A stretch of DNA of 64,000 nucleotides from Selaginella moellendorffii (taxonomy: Eukaryota; Streptophyta; Lycopodiopsida; Selaginellales; Selaginellaceae), in NCBI RefSeq assembly GCF_000143415.4, contig NW_003314306.1, positions 776,897-840,896 of the forward strand. The letters run 5' to 3'. Positions 28,860 to 40,199 of the stretch are shown here, in pieces. Below the pieces are notes generated by a model. The model did not search any database. It was not told the DNA's origin and saw only the letters and a list, made by a program, of their open reading frames with translations. The number at the start of each line of letters is the position of its first letter. Positions within the stretch are counted from its first letter, which is position 1. The position numbers and the translations under genes were made by a program.

Positions 28860-30962
28860 CTACCAGTACTCACCACAGGAGCAAGTTCCATCCCTGTAAA
28901 CATGGAGCCTGCTTGCGTCCCGGCAGACAATGCTCCGCCCCTCCACCCTCGAGATAAACCCAAGAACTTCATGACACTCGTCGCAAACTCTCAGATTCTT
29001 GCTGATCCGGATCGTCGTTCCAGGAGCCGTGTTGACGAGCGCGCAAGCCACAGCGATCCTCTCGCAGTGCCCGCACAGCGACACCATCTTCTCGCCACCG
29101 CCACCCTCGAAACCCCGAAGAACATCCCGCAACTTCGCCGCGATCTCCAGACTTTGGGGATGGTTCTCGAGATCCCCGGCCATGAAGCAGTGAACTATAC
29201 CAGATCTGTCGCTCCACCAGCATCGCCCAGCTTGTTTCCAGTCGCCGCAATCCCTCCGGAGCCACTCCACTCGAAGCTGCTCGCTCCACATCCCTGTGCT
29301 CGCGTACAAGCTCGACATCAAGAGATAGACCGCCGTGTCTCGCCGATCCAACCGAATCAAGCTCTCAAACGCGATCCTTCCCACGGCCACATTTTTCCAC
29401 TTCTTACACGCCGCCAGGAGCGTCCTCCAAGTCACTGTGCTTGGCTCGAAAGGCATGGCTTGGATCAAAGCGAGAGCGTCGTCTACCCGGTTTGCTCTGC
29501 CGCGGATATCAACCATGCAGTGGTAGTGCTCGATGCTTGGAGTGACCGCAAACTTGGAGCTCATCGATCCAAACCAAGCCTCGCCAGTCTCCACTAAACC
29601 AGCGTGGCTGCAAGCGCTGAGTATGCACAGCAGCGTGATCCCGTCAACTTCCAACCCCTCGTCCACCATTCCATGGAAGAGATCAAACACTCCTTTGGTA
29701 TCGCCCTGGCGGCCATAGCCAAAGAGAAGCGCCGTCCAAGTTACCGAGTCTCGGGACGAGAGTGACTCAAAGATCCGGTGTGATTCATCCATGCTTCCAC
29801 AGCGAGAGTGGAAATCAAGCACGCAGCTCGCGAGCCCTGCCTCGTTTTCCAGACCAGTCCGGCAAACTTCAGCGTATATCTTCTTCCCCGCGTCGAGAGC
29901 TACGAGGATCTCACAAGCTTTGAGCCCAGCGGCGAAAGTTCTCGCGTCTGGAGCGTATCCTTCGAGCTTCATGCGCGAGAAGAGCTCAAGGGCGGCATCG
30001 CCATGGCCGTTCTCGGCGTAGCCGAGGATGAGAGCGTTCCAGGAGACCAAACTTCTCGAAGCCATCCTCTCGAAGACACCCCGAGCATCGATCACGCTCC
30101 CACACTTGCAGTACATATCCACGAGCGTGTTGGAGACGAAGGTGGTCATCTCCCTGCCGAGGATCATCTCGGCCTTGCGGTGGATCTCTCTCCCTCTCTC
30201 GAGGCTCAAAACTTTCACGACTCTCCCGTCGATCTGCTCGCCGGTTTCCTTCTCGGCCAGATTCGAGCAAGCCTTGAGCGCCGCGAGGAAAGTTCTAGCG
30301 TTTGAAACGCAGCCTCTTTGTTCCAATCCTTTCAGCAAATCCATAGCCGCGACTTCTTCTCCATTTTCGGCAAGTACCAGCATCAAAGCGTTGCAAGAGA
30401 CCAGATCGTGCTGAGGCATGCTCGCGAAAACTCTCCGAGCGTCGCCCAAGCTCCCACACTTGGAGTAGAAGGTGACGAGAGCGCTCGCCAAGAACAAGCT
30501 CGAGCATCCATCCTTCACAGCCCCGTCATGGACCTCCATCCCCTTCTCCAGAGCTCTAACTTTCACGATCCTTCCATCGGCCAGCTTCTTCCCAGGCTCT
30601 CTAGCGGTCAGGCTCGAACAAGCTCTCAATCCAGCCAGGTAGCTCGCGGCATCTAGACGAATCCCGGAAGAAGTCCTGAAACTCGAGAAGAGCTTGATCG
30701 CGAGCTCTGGCTCATCGTTGTCTACGTAGCCATTGATGAGCGCTGTCCAGGCGATCACGTCGTGGTTCTCCATCTCGTCGAATGCTCGCTGCGCTTCCAC
30801 CATGCTGCCACACTTGGCGTACATATCGATCATCGTGTTCGCGACTACCGCGCATTTCTTCGCTGAGTCACCAATCCCGGAAGCCTCCATCTCCGCGTGT
30901 GCTCTCCTCGCCCTTTGCAAGTCCCTGGACATGGCGCAGCCCTTGAGCGTGGCGATGAGCAT
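28860..30962 (-). CDS. PPR-DYW RNA editing factor (terminal EYW)
   Basis: Intronless, 700 residues, minus strand. PLS-type PPR units run through about residue 480 (for example VVANTMIDMYAKCGSMVEAQRAFDEM and LVSWNALILGYAENGHGDAALELF), followed by E/E+ (TVTWRTLLAACKKWKN) and a DYW deaminase domain. The deaminase signature is retained as HCERIA and the zinc ligands as CDECH; the end is CSCGEYW. This predicts a C-to-U editing factor of plastids or mitochondria. The PG-box region is changed (KQAGRCWW). The stop lies 26 bp from the stop of the convergent PPR gene, so their 3' UTRs must overlap. The N-terminus lacks an obvious transit peptide, so the real start could lie upstream in another exon. 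Confidence 0.93.
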   Translation of the reverse strand: MLIATLKGCAMSRDLQRARRAHAEMEASGIGDSAKKCAVVANTMIDMYAKCGSMVEAQRAFDEMENHDVIAWTALINGYVDNDEPELAIKLFSSFRTSSGIRLDAASYLAGLRACSSLTAREPGKKLADGRIVKVRALEKGMEVHDGAVKDGCSSLFLASALVTFYSKCGSLGDARRVFASMPQHDLVSCNALMLVLAENGEEVAAMDLLKGLEQRGCVSNARTFLAALKACSNLAEKETGEQIDGRVVKVLSLERGREIHRKAEMILGREMTTFVSNTLVDMYCKCGSVIDARGVFERMASRSLVSWNALILGYAENGHGDAALELFSRMKLEGYAPDARTFAAGLKACEILVALDAGKKIYAEVCRTGLENEAGLASCVLDFHSRCGSMDESHRIFESLSSRDSVTWTALLFGYGRQGDTKGVFDLFHGMVDEGLEVDGITLLCILSACSHAGLVETGEAWFGSMSSKFAVTPSIEHYHCMVDIRGRANRVDDALALIQAMPFEPSTVTWRTLLAACKKWKNVAVGRIAFESLIRLDRRDTAVYLLMSSLYASTGMWSEQLRVEWLRRDCGDWKQAGRCWWSDRSGIVHCFMAGDLENHPQSLEIAAKLRDVLRGFEGGGGEKMVSLCGHCERIAVACALVNTAPGTTIRISKNLRVCDECHEVLGFISRVEGRSIVCRDASRLHVYRDGTCSCGEYW

Positions 30963-32028
30963 GGAGATCTTGGTCCTCTCCTTTCGAATCGCGGCGGCCT
31001 GGTCACTTGCAAGGAGATGGAGGTGAGAGATCGAGGATTTCTTGTAGATAGCACTTACATTGTGAATTGGAGGCCATCGCCAGGGAGAGACGCGCCCTCA
31101 TGGATCCATCGCAAGCGAATGGGCTGTGCCCATCGACGCATTCTATAAACCCTAAACCTAAGTCCATGCCACGTAGGTGCCAAGTGTGCTATTTGACCGT
31201 AATTGACCGTCGGTCGTTGACTTTCTTTGAAACGACGAATATGCCACACGTGTCTCAAGGAAGCCCGTGAATATAGGGCTTGCAGTTTTGCCTCGCTAGT
31301 GATCTAGGAGAATAATCGTCGTGCGTGGCGCATTCCTGTGTCGGGGCTCGCGATTTCTACGCGCCGATCATTCCACCGGCGCCACAAAGGTTATCTGGAT
31401 CTAGTCGGCATTCCTGCTCCTCTTCTTGCTAGTGATCGGATTCCAGCTACAGTCGCTCGCGATTGCGAGGTTTCTTGCGAAATATTTGCTGTCGAGTGTC
31501 GAATTCGTCATTCCGGAGCTCGGCCGATTCGCCGCTCGCGGGATTTCTTGAAAGCTCCTCTTCCTAGTCTCGGATTCTTCATTCTCGTTCCTCTCTCGGA
31601 TCCACGGTACCGACGTTTGTGAGGTTTTCTTGCTTCCTAGAGTCGAATTCGTTCCCCTTGCTCCCAATTTTTGTGGGATTTCTTTGACTTTGTGGTCGAA
31701 TTTCGCATTCTTTCTCTCCTCTTCTAGCGATCGCTGTCGAGATTTCTTGAGCTGGGAGAGTGATCAGCGGCATTTCCCATGGAAGATTTCTTGCAAGATA
31801 GAGTGTCAGCAAATTTGTACTGGTCTTTATCCGAGACTTAACTTTTATCGTTTACTTCTCGCAGGGTAAAGTTACTCAAACTCAAAGATAAGCTGGCGCG
31901 GCGACTAGATTTTTTCTTTTAGATTGCGTTCCGTGAATCACGCAATCTCGGCCACCGATCACAGGCCGAGAATCAAGCTTTGACGATCTCCATCGATCTC
32001 TTTACGGGGGGCCACACCACACGTATGG
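30963..32028. promoter_or_regulatory. Divergent intergenic region between PPR-DYW and LOV genes
   Basis: No coding gene is supported. It holds TATAAACCCTAAACC (near 31141, telo-box), repeated TTGACCGT motifs (31194-31220) and probably a long 5' UTR of the LOV gene. An upstream ATG at 32025 overlaps the LOV start (ATGGATGG) in another frame, which could lower initiation at 32029. Confidence 0.4.
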
Positions 32029-33541
32029 ATGGCGCTACAAAATGGATCCCTCCTTTCATCAGACCGGAAATGTGTGAGGAGCCCGCGCATGAAGAACCAC
32101 AAGCTCATCGTCTCCCAGTCCTTGATCCGCTCCTACCGCGCCAGTATCCAGGATGAGCTCCAGAAGCACGCCTACAACTTCGTCCTCTGCGACCCAGGCC
32201 TTCCGGACCATCCCATTGTCTACGCCAGCGATGGTTTTCTCGAGATGACGGGGTATAGCAGGGACGAGGTCCTGGGAAGGAACTGCCGGTTTTTGCAAGG
32301 CCGGGACACGGACAAGCGGGCTATCGTCGAGATACGAGAGGCGATTCGTGAAGAACGGGACTGTCAGATCAAGATCCTGAACTACACAAAGGCTGGCAAG
32401 CCGTTTTGGAACCTGTTCCATTTGGCGCCCGTCTTCTCGCAGCAGGATGGCCGGGTGGTGCATTTCGTGGGAGTTCAACTTCCCATATCTTCGAAGCTTG
32501 CGGCTCGCAAGGACGGGCATTTGACGGGGCTGGAACTTTCGTTTGACGAGCTCGAGTTTGAAGAACATTTTGGTAAGGCTTTTGTTGTTTCTTTTGCTTG
32601 AACGATGAATCTGTTCACCCGCAGATAACCCCTCGTGCAAGAATTATCACTTGAGCGAGGAAGACAAACAAAGAGCTTTCGCGGCAGTCAAGGCTGTGCT
32701 ACAGGAGCTGGCCAACTCGAGCTGCAAGGGAGTCAGTTCTATGAGAAGTAAGTCTTTCTCCGAGGGTGTGATCCCTCCAGGATTCGTGGCCACCTCGTTG
32801 TTGTTGGCTCTAACTAGAATCCCACACAGTTTCGTCCTGTAAGTTCAGTAGCTCTCTCTTTCGCTTTCGTTTTTGTCTTGAGGCTTGATATAGTTTGTTT
32901 TTGCAGAACAGATCCTCATCTTCCTGATATGCCGATCGTACACGCGAGCCTTGAGTTTCTGGAGCTAACAGGTTTTGTTCTACTTTAAATGTAGAATTCT
33001 AATGCATGGCCATGAAACCGTGCAGGATACACGCGAGAAGAAGTCATTGGTCGGAATTGTAGATTCTTGCAAGGACCTGACACTGATCTAGCGCCAATCG
33101 AGGAGGTAAACTTTGTTGAAGCTACAAGTTTCCTGCTTCATCCTTATCTTTCGTCAGCTACGATCGAGTATATCTGAGGGGCAAACTTGCACTGTCCGCA
33201 TTCTAAACTACAGGTAACATTCTCCTCTCGGCCTGTTAATAAACGACTTGATAATCCTTGCTACCAGGAAGAACAAGGAACCCTTCTGGAACTCCTTACA
33301 CATTTCTCCGGTGCGAAACTCAAGTGGAAAGGTTGTAAGTCTATTTCTTACGCACTCCTTGAAATGTTCTCCTTTTCAGGTAGCATACTACGCGGGAATT
33401 CAAGTAGCTGTATCTCATTCTAGCGAAGAGGACGAAGGGAGAGCTCGTATGCAGCAGTTGGGCACTTTGGGAGCTATAAAGGTGGCAGTGAGAAGCATAC
33501 AGACTGGGGCGGTACTGCGAAAATCGAAAACCATAAGTTGA
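32029..33541 (+). CDS. Twin-LOV (PAS/LOV) blue-light receptor-like protein
   Basis: Seven exons (32029-32572, 32625-32838, 32907-32971, 33026-33105, 33158-33213, 33268-33334, 33380-33541) give 395 residues. LOV1 (about residues 35-150) has the flavin-cysteine motif [13 protein letters not shown], plus [13 protein letters not shown] and [10 protein letters not shown]2 (about 255-365) has [26 protein letters not shown] and [11 protein letters not shown]. Both cysteines that form the FMN adduct are present. There is no kinase, F-box or Kelch part, so this matches the PLP/LLP (twin LOV) family and not phototropin or ZTL. The role is likely blue-light-dependent partner binding. It lies next to a long divergent upstream region. 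Confidence 0.93.
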
Positions 33542-33659
33542 AAACATATCAACGCGATTTGTGAAAATGTGATCACAGGTTTGTAATGTTTTGGATTTGA
33601 GATCAGGCAACCTTTCGTTGCTCCTTTGAAGTAAAATTTTCTCCAAGCCAAAACTTATA

Positions 33660-34690
33660 ACAAGGAAAAATGCAAAAATAAACTCTCTGTGTGTGCTTGT
33701 TTATATATATATAATAATTTTGCCTAAGTTAGTATGTAGATTGTTAATTTAGGACATTTACTCTTATATCCCTCACAAAATGATGTTTAAGTTTAAGGTT
33801 TTTTTAATTTTTATTATTAATAATAAAATATATATAAATTAGAGGGAAGAAAAGTGTGGCACTTATTATTTTACGAATAATTTTTTTTAGATGGTTATTG
33901 ATTAGCTAATTGATATTAGCTTAAAATTGTTATACTTTATAGCTTTCTAAAAAAAATATTAGAAATGAATGATATGTTCAGAAAATAGTTACTTAAAAAA
34001 ATGGCATCTTTATAATTAATCATTTATAATATTCAAATGAATATCTCTATTTTTTATTATTTAATTTTAATAACATTTTTTATCAATTGCTATAATGTAA
34101 ATTTTTCTCATAGAATTACTAAATTTATAAAACTTATTCAATGTTATTATAATCTTTGATTGTTCTTCTGCATTAAACCATAACCTGTTTACTATGAGTT
34201 TGTTTCTTCCATGTGGATGAAGAAGATTGAAATTCTCTTGTTTGGAAGTTCATTTATAGAGTGCTCACAAAAAGTAAATAAATGTGATATCTAACATTTT
34301 TATTCTTGTCAAAGTTTATATTAAACATTTATTTTAATTTCACAAAATCAAAATTATACTTCCCATTATTAGGAAAAATGCTATTACAAACTGTATGTTT
34401 AGCATCATAAGAATTTTTCTACAAATATAATAGCCTAAATTATTAAAAGATGTAAATTGAAAAACTATAGAATAGTCAAAGAATTAATTTTGTAAACATT
34501 TAAACTCATGCAAGTAAGAAATTGTTTTTTCTGTTAGTGATTTTATATATCCTTATGCTTTCAGGATAACTTCATGCCCATGTACGGTTGTCCCCAGGCT
34601 AAATGTAAACGATTAAATTTCCTCAGTTCTTTTATCAACTTGAAAATGCTAAAATGTGGTAACTGCTAAGATTTTGGCTAAAATTTTCGT
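33660..34690. other. AT-rich intergenic region
   Basis: A strongly AT-rich kilobase with no open frame of interest, no repeat structure beyond A/T runs and no RNA gene that I can see. Confidence 0.6.
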
Positions 34691-34898
34691 TAGAGCGGGG
34701 TGGAATTTGATACATGGCACAGATCAAGCACTGGAGTAGCCTGCATTGTTCGTTCTTTCACGATTCATACTCTAGAACAAGGAAGAGTACGTAGAAAAGT
34801 TGTGTTCCTCCCGCTACAATCGCCAAGGCCTCAAGAATTTTCTGCAAGCATCCAAGAAATCGAGTTTGGGAGAAAGAAAAGAAGGGAGAAGATTTCAC

Positions 34899-35196
34899 TT
34901 ACCAGTCTATCCTGTTTGACAGAACCCAGGATGATGTGCTTGGCAGAAAAGCTGTCAAAAAAGAAGTGGGTTGTAGGTAAATCTTCTTAGAACTATACCC
35001 AGCGGCAAGAAGTAAGAGGACGAGGGCGATGACTCCCACGCACACTGCTCCCACTATAGTTTCATGCTTATGATGCCTGGCATGTAACAGTCCTATCATG
35101 GCCGATGCCACTCCCACTGCGGCGGCTGTGAGGGAGAATCTCACCAAGTCGAAGATGGCGTTGTTGTCTACACACATTTTCCATGGAGGATTCATG

Positions 35197-35264
<68 letters not shown>

Positions 35265-35443
35265 TTACCTGCTAGCGCGGAGAGGTCATTGAGTTGATGG
35301 TTTACTTCAAAGCTTGCCAGGCCCAAGAGCGTGAGATCAGCAGAAAGAGCTAGAACCAGCAAAGCCAGCAGAGGAGATGAGCTTTTTCCTCGCTTCATTG
35401 CCATATTCCTACTCTTCTCTTTGAATCGATCTTCTAGCCGCAA
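34899..35443 (-). CDS. Small multi-pass membrane protein, AWPM-19-like or similar
   Basis: Two exons on the minus strand (35443-35269 and 35167-34899) give 147 residues, or 134 from the second Met at 35404. Three to four hydrophobic segments are visible: LLALLVLALSADLTLLGLA, FSLTAAAVGVASAMIGLL and VGAVCVGVIALVLLLLAAG. The His-rich HARHHKHE loop lies between the last two. The layout (short N-terminal basic stretch, paired segments, VGVAS motif) resembles plant AWPM-19 or CASP-like proteins, but I cannot decide the family. The intron contains a long TG/AG microsatellite next to the donor. Expected location: plasma membrane. Confidence 0.65.
35201..35260. repeat. (TG)n(AG)n compound microsatellite
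   Basis: About 22 bases of TG followed by about 38 bases of AG repeats, inside the intron of the membrane protein gene. On the coding strand the CT tract starts six bases after the GTAAGA donor. Confidence 0.95.
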
Positions 35444-35800
35444 ATTCTATAAGATTTCCAACAAATTTATCACAAACACCACCTATTTCTTTCTTTTCTT
35501 TCACTCCCTCTTGCAAGCCCCCAAACATTTCTTTTATACCGAAGCTCGACGATCAGAATTTTGGAACTTCCTGTCCTCGCCCCTCGTATGCATCGTGCCG
35601 TACCTATGCATTTCTGCGTGTGAGAGGAACAGTACACTATAGAGTGCTTTGAATGTTTAGTGAATATGCCCTTCAACGGTCAACACGAGCATTATCTCCT
35701 AGTCAACGCAAAATAAACGTGGGGCATTTGCAAGATCTAGGCATGGCGCTTCTCTTCTCTTTCCCCATTGATTTCTCCAAAAGCGAGGAATTGGATCGAG

Positions 35801-37165
35801 ATGGCGACTGGTGGTGGCACTGATCGGCGAATCGTGCACGGTGTGCTCATCTTCACCCAGATCACATTCGGCATCACTTACGTTCTCAACAAGGTTGCTC
35901 TCAACAATGGCGTCAACAAGATCGTCTTCTCGGTCTACCGGGATATCGTGGCCATCTTGTTCTTGGCACCTCTTGCTTACTTCACCGAAAGGTATGAAAT
36001 CTATAGCTTCAATGTCTTGCGATAGTTTCAACCCACTCAAACATCAGGAATGAGAGGACCCAGCTCAATGCCAAACTTTTCAGCGCCGTGTTTCTTCTGG
36101 GATTCATCGGGTAATCTATGAGTTCTCCAGCGGTGAAAGTTCACGTTTCATTCTTCTTCGTTTTTTACCTTTCTATTTTCACAGGGTCTATGGTGCACAG
36201 CTTCTAGTGCTTACTGGACTCTCATTGACATCGTCTGGCTTTGTATCTATCATGCAAAGTGTAACTCCCGTGTGTGCTTTTCTCATTGCCATGGTTTTCA
36301 GGTACGTTACTTTTGTATGATCTTCTCAAAAAGCTTTCGATCTTGCCTACAGGCTGGAACACATTCGAGTCAAAAGGATAGACGGCCAGGCTAAACTCTT
36401 GGGAGTGATACTGTCGATCGCAGGAACTTTCATAGCCTCGGTCTTTAAAGGCCACGCAGTTGTTGGAGCAAGCAATGGTTTCACTTTAGATCTCTCGCCT
36501 TGGAACCTCGGTGCACTTGTCCTTGCTGCAAACAGCTTGTGCATTGGAGCTTACATAAATCTACAGGTTCGTAGTTCTTGCAAAGTTTGCGATCACTGGT
36601 ATCGATTGTTTTCTTCTTTTCGATAGGCGCCAATTCTCAAGCACTATCCAGCACCATTTTCATTGACAGCACTCTCGTACGTTTGTGGAATGGTCTGCCT
36701 AGCGGCCACAGGAGCGTTTACAGTAAATCTGTCGGTTTGGGGGATCACCAAGCTTGTAGATGTGATTGCTTTCACTTACGCGGTACGTAAGATCAGCTTT
36801 CTTCTTCATTGTTTGCCAGTTCGTGAATTTATCATCTCTTCTTTCTTGTTCAGGGAATCGTTTCTTCGGGCTTAAACTTCGCATTGCAGACGTGGTGCGT
36901 CCACAAAGTCGGGCCTTTCTTAGTTATCGCGTATTTTCCCCTCCAGGCCATTGTTGCAAGCTTCCTAGCATTCATATTCTTGAAAGACTCCCTCTTCCTT
37001 GGAAGGTAAAATAGACCACTTTGGAGGTTCTTACCTTTTCTTCTTTTCCCCAGCATTGTTGGCGGACTACTTATCGTATCAGGACTCTACCTTGTGACAT
37101 GGGGACAAGTCAAGCAAAAAAAGCTAGACGCTCGAGAAGAACCCACAGAACCTTTGATCGCCTAG
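35801..37165 (+). CDS. WAT1-related (nodulin MtN21/EamA) transporter
   Basis: Seven exons (35801-35991, 36048-36110, 36185-36301, 36353-36566, 36627-36782, 36854-37005, 37054-37165) give 334 residues with about ten membrane segments in two EamA repeats. Visible family features: early GVLIFTQITFGITYVLNKVAL, VYRDIVAILFLAPLAYF, the second-repeat stretch GIVSSGLNFALQTWCVHKVGPF, and a short cytosolic tail (QKKLDAREEPTEPLIA). The family moves auxin, amino acids or other small metabolites across the tonoplast or plasma membrane; the substrate cannot be read from sequence. I chose the ATG at 35801 because it begins right before the first membrane segment and matches family N-termini. Confidence 0.93.
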
Positions 37166-37344
37166 ATTTATATCACAGTTAACTCTGAAAGGATCCTGAC
37201 GAGGCATTCAGAACACCCGTTCTTTCATACCTGTGAATGAAAGAAACAGATGATCACGAACATTCAAGAAACAACATTCCTCACCTGGAAATCAATCTAG
37301 GGGTCTAGAGAGCACGAAAGAACTCTGAAACCAGTTCTTCTTTG

Positions 37345-38776
37345 TCATCTCTGGTTGAATCCCAAAGCAGCAGCGGCACCAAATCCCGATAGCTGTGCTC
37401 GGTGGCTCGACTTTGGGCTCTTGCTTCGCCTCAAGCGCTCTGGCACTGGCGACTTCGCTGATCCCAGCCGCAAAGAATCATATACGTCGCTGCTAGACTT
37501 CAGCTTGCCACGGTCCATCAGCCCCGTGCTTGACAAATCCTGGCTTGGAAACTCCACTCCTTTCCAGGCCACCGATCTCGCCGGCTTCAACAGTGGTTTC
37601 TTCGTGCCGGTCATCCAGTCGTAATGGTTGTCCATGCCTTGGAGCTCGGAGAATACCTGTGTCACCGAAGGAACGACTCTAACTTCGTCCTCTTGCAACA
37701 CCGATCTCCTCCGGAGTGGAATGGACGGCGTTGTGGGACGATCCCTGGCCTTGTCGTCACTCGAGCTCTCGGTGTATTTGGCAGAGACCGGAAGTGGAGC
37801 TGGCTCGATGTCTATGTCTGGTTCTGGTGTCTTGTTTACGCGGCGGCCGTGATATATCTCCTTGGCTCTTGGAGAATCGAGTAAGGCCACTGCGCAGGAC
37901 TTCTGGTTGCCTCGGATGCAATCGCAAACTCGGCTCTGGACCCTCATGTCATCCGGACATGAACTGTCAAAGTATGCGTTGTAGATCACAAACTGATTAG
38001 CCTGCGAGAGAAAAAAAAGCTCCGAGACAGAAAATATGAAAGCAGCAAACCTGAGGATAAAATCTTTTCAGGTTGTAATGCTTAGCGAGGAACGAGAGAA
38101 GTTTTTGTGATGGTCGATCGTAACTGAAACCGCAAAGTTCCATATCAGCTGCGGTTTAAACAAGGAGAAAAGCAAAAATTACCCGATCTGGTACGCAAGT
38201 TTCTTCGTATGAACAAGCATGGCGTCGAAAATCTGCCGACCAAGACCGATTCTGTTCTATGACCTTGTCAAAATTAGAAGAACAACTTAATCTCTGAACT
38301 GAGCCGAGAGAAAGAAAAAAGAAACGACGAGAGAAAGAGGAGAATACCTTTGGCACGAAACGTGGACATAGAAATCCAGCACGCACAATGGATTGATCTC
38401 CACGAGAGCACCGCACTCCTTCCGGATGAACAAGTTCTTCTGCCCAACTTTGAGCAGCCCCTTGACGAGGATCACGTCTTTGCTCGGCCCGCTGCTCGTG
38501 AGGAGGTATAGAGCCTGCGAACCCAGACGAATGCGCTCGTAGTCTGTGATGGGAACTTTCAACTTCTGTGCCTGCGCTGACAGCCTTCCCATATCGTCGA
38601 TCACTCTTCTCATATCTTCCTTCTCGGCAGGATTCAAGCGACCTGGACGAAGAGAGAAAACTGTTAAAAGTTGCCAAAGCGCTCTTCAAGTTACCAAGCT
38701 TTTGGCCGTCCCAAATCGTGACTCTAGCTCCTTGCGGTCCACTCTTTAAACAAGCGATGCAGTTCTGTGCCTCCAT
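37345..38776 (-). CDS. ATAT1: Alpha-tubulin N-acetyltransferase (ATAT1/MEC-17)
   Basis: Five exons on the minus strand (38776-38695, 38642-38348, 38251-38183, 38123-38051, 38001-37345) give 391 residues. The GCN5-related catalytic domain spans about residues 1-195. It shows IDDMGRLSAQAQKLKVPIT, LVKGLLKVGQKNLF, NPLCVLDFYVH with the catalytic Asp of the family, the acetyl-CoA loop QRIGLGRQIFDAML, then DRPSQKLLSFLAKHYNL and PQANQFVIYNAYF, all in family order. The C-terminal ~190 residues are unstructured, Ser/Arg-rich. The enzyme acetylates Lys40 of alpha-tubulin inside the microtubule lumen and is characteristic of ciliated organisms; flowering plants lack it. A lycophyte with flagellate sperm fits. 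The N-terminus is short before the domain, so an upstream exon is possible. Confidence 0.93.
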
Positions 38777-39279
38777 GCCAGGATCACCTCTTTAAGTTCC
38801 AGTTTGTTCCATGATAGCAGGGACGAAACACGTCGCGTGGAGAGCCCTAGAAGCTCTCATCGTCATCCCAAACAACTGAAAAAACAAAACAAAACCGTTA
38901 AAGTTAGTTACCTCCGCGTCCGAACTAAACAATACCTTTGCAGGTAATCGCGCAGTCCGGCAAATTATAGAAGTAGCTTTCGCGCAAGCTATGGTACAAA
39001 TCCACCACGCACATAAAAGCATTAACAATTAAATTTAACAATTTAGAAAATCCGTTAGAAGAATTAGGCTATGATACATACTCTACCTTTGAAGCCAGAG
39101 TTTCATGGTACCGCGCGTGAAAAAGAAAGGACAGGAGCTCGCAACAGCTTACATTTCTTTCTCTCATGGGGGCGATGCCATTGTGCGATATCATTCCTGT
39201 CGATAGAAATCTTCTGCCCTAAAATGTGATCACAAAAGATATGTTGAAGATTTAAGCGATGAGTGTTTAACATGATCAG

Positions 39280-39351
39280 ATCAGAGTGGCGCAGCGGAAG
39301 CGTGGTGGGCCCATAACCCACAGGTCGGAGGATCGAAACCTCTCTCTGATA
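39280..39351 (+). tRNA. Initiator tRNA-Met (CAT)
   Basis: A complete 72-nt cloverleaf without intron: acceptor ATCAGAG/CTCTGAT with the A1-U72 pair typical of eukaryotic initiators, D arm GCGC..GCGT, anticodon stem GTGGG/CCCAC with loop CCCATAA (CAT), T loop ATCGAAA (initiator form instead of TTC), discriminator A. The T stem is GGAGG/CCTCT, differing from the CCAGG/CCTGG form I know from other plants but still paired (one G-U). LTR elements in this window have primer-binding sites starting TGGTAT(C/T)AGA, complementary to the 3' end of this tRNA. Confidence 0.96.
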
Positions 39352-39493
39352 AACCGAACAATCTAAGTTTGGTAGTGGGTTTTGACCAATCTTCTGAGAT
39401 GGGTTTGTGGAATATAATTTTGGTTGATGTAACTACCTAGATTGTCGACGTCTGGGGTTTTGCGTCTACCAATCTTCTGAGAATTGCTTGGAG

Positions 39494-39640
39494 ATGGGGT
39501 TGTCGACAGGAGCTTGCTTGGCCCTTTTCTGCTTCTTACTGTGCTGCCAAGCCTCAGGTATCATCACCCCATTCCTCGCAGAGTTTCATACTCGCCGTCA
39601 ATGCACGATCGCAGGGGCCGATGAGGAGACTCTTCCAAGT
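39494..39640 (+). CDS. Possible small secreted peptide gene
   Basis: From the ATG at about 39494 a signal-peptide-like start is encoded (MGLSTGACLALFCFLLCCQAS), ending at a GT donor after CCTCAG. Splicing to either CAG acceptor downstream (near 39580 or 39614) gives a peptide of about 30-40 residues ending DEETLPS before a TAA. The length and lack of homology make this weak; it may be a gene remnant. Confidence 0.25.
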
Positions 39641-39844
39641 TAAAGCTCGTAAGTTCTTCTTCTCCTGTCTTGGTCTCTTGCTTCGATCCCTGCTAAGCTC
39701 TCCACTTTCGTTTTATCGATGGCTTTCCACTTTACTTGGAGGCTCTTCTCCCAGTTCCATAATAACTTTCTCGGTTTAACTGAGCCGTTGGGGGTTAAGG
39801 CTTAACTAAACCCCTTATGTAGAAGAGAGACGCAATATTTTTCA

Positions 39845-40080
39845 AGTGATCAACCCTGGGAAGACTGGCCAGCCCAGGGACCTGAGGGATAGTCTTGTAG
39901 AGCCGATCCCGGGTTCGAACCCACCCGAAGAAGAGGGACCCTCAAATAAAACAAACTGATCACTCCTTTTATTTTCCCAAGCATGTCGGGGCACGGATTC
40001 GAACACATCACTCTTTCGTACTTGGCCGAATTTGGTGCTTCGCATTGTTTGATCTACACGTCCTGAAAGAACTGCCGACG
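39845..40080. repeat. tRNA/SINE-like sequence with two facing B boxes
   Basis: GGGTTCGAACCC (about 39911-39922) on the plus strand and GTTCGAATCC on the minus strand (about 39995-40004) are both good polymerase III B boxes, but no cloverleaf or A box is clear. This may be two tRNA-derived SINE remnants in opposite orientation. Confidence 0.35.
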
Positions 40081-40199
40081 AGGATCTCTCAAGCTTGCGA
40101 TGGTGGCGCGCTTCGCACTTCAAATCACTCCGCAAACTTTAATACATCAGAGAGAAACTGGACACTTGTTCTAGCCTTGGCGGATTCTGTGTAGGGAGA

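Noticed and set aside
28830-30656. Plus-strand frames up to 255 codons inside the PPR-DYW gene
   Set aside because: They are antisense shadows of a 700-codon minus-strand gene with clear PPR and DYW motifs.
39911-40004. Additional tRNA genes at the two B-box sequences
   Set aside because: No anticodon arm, A box or acceptor pairing could be found; kept only as SINE-like remnants.
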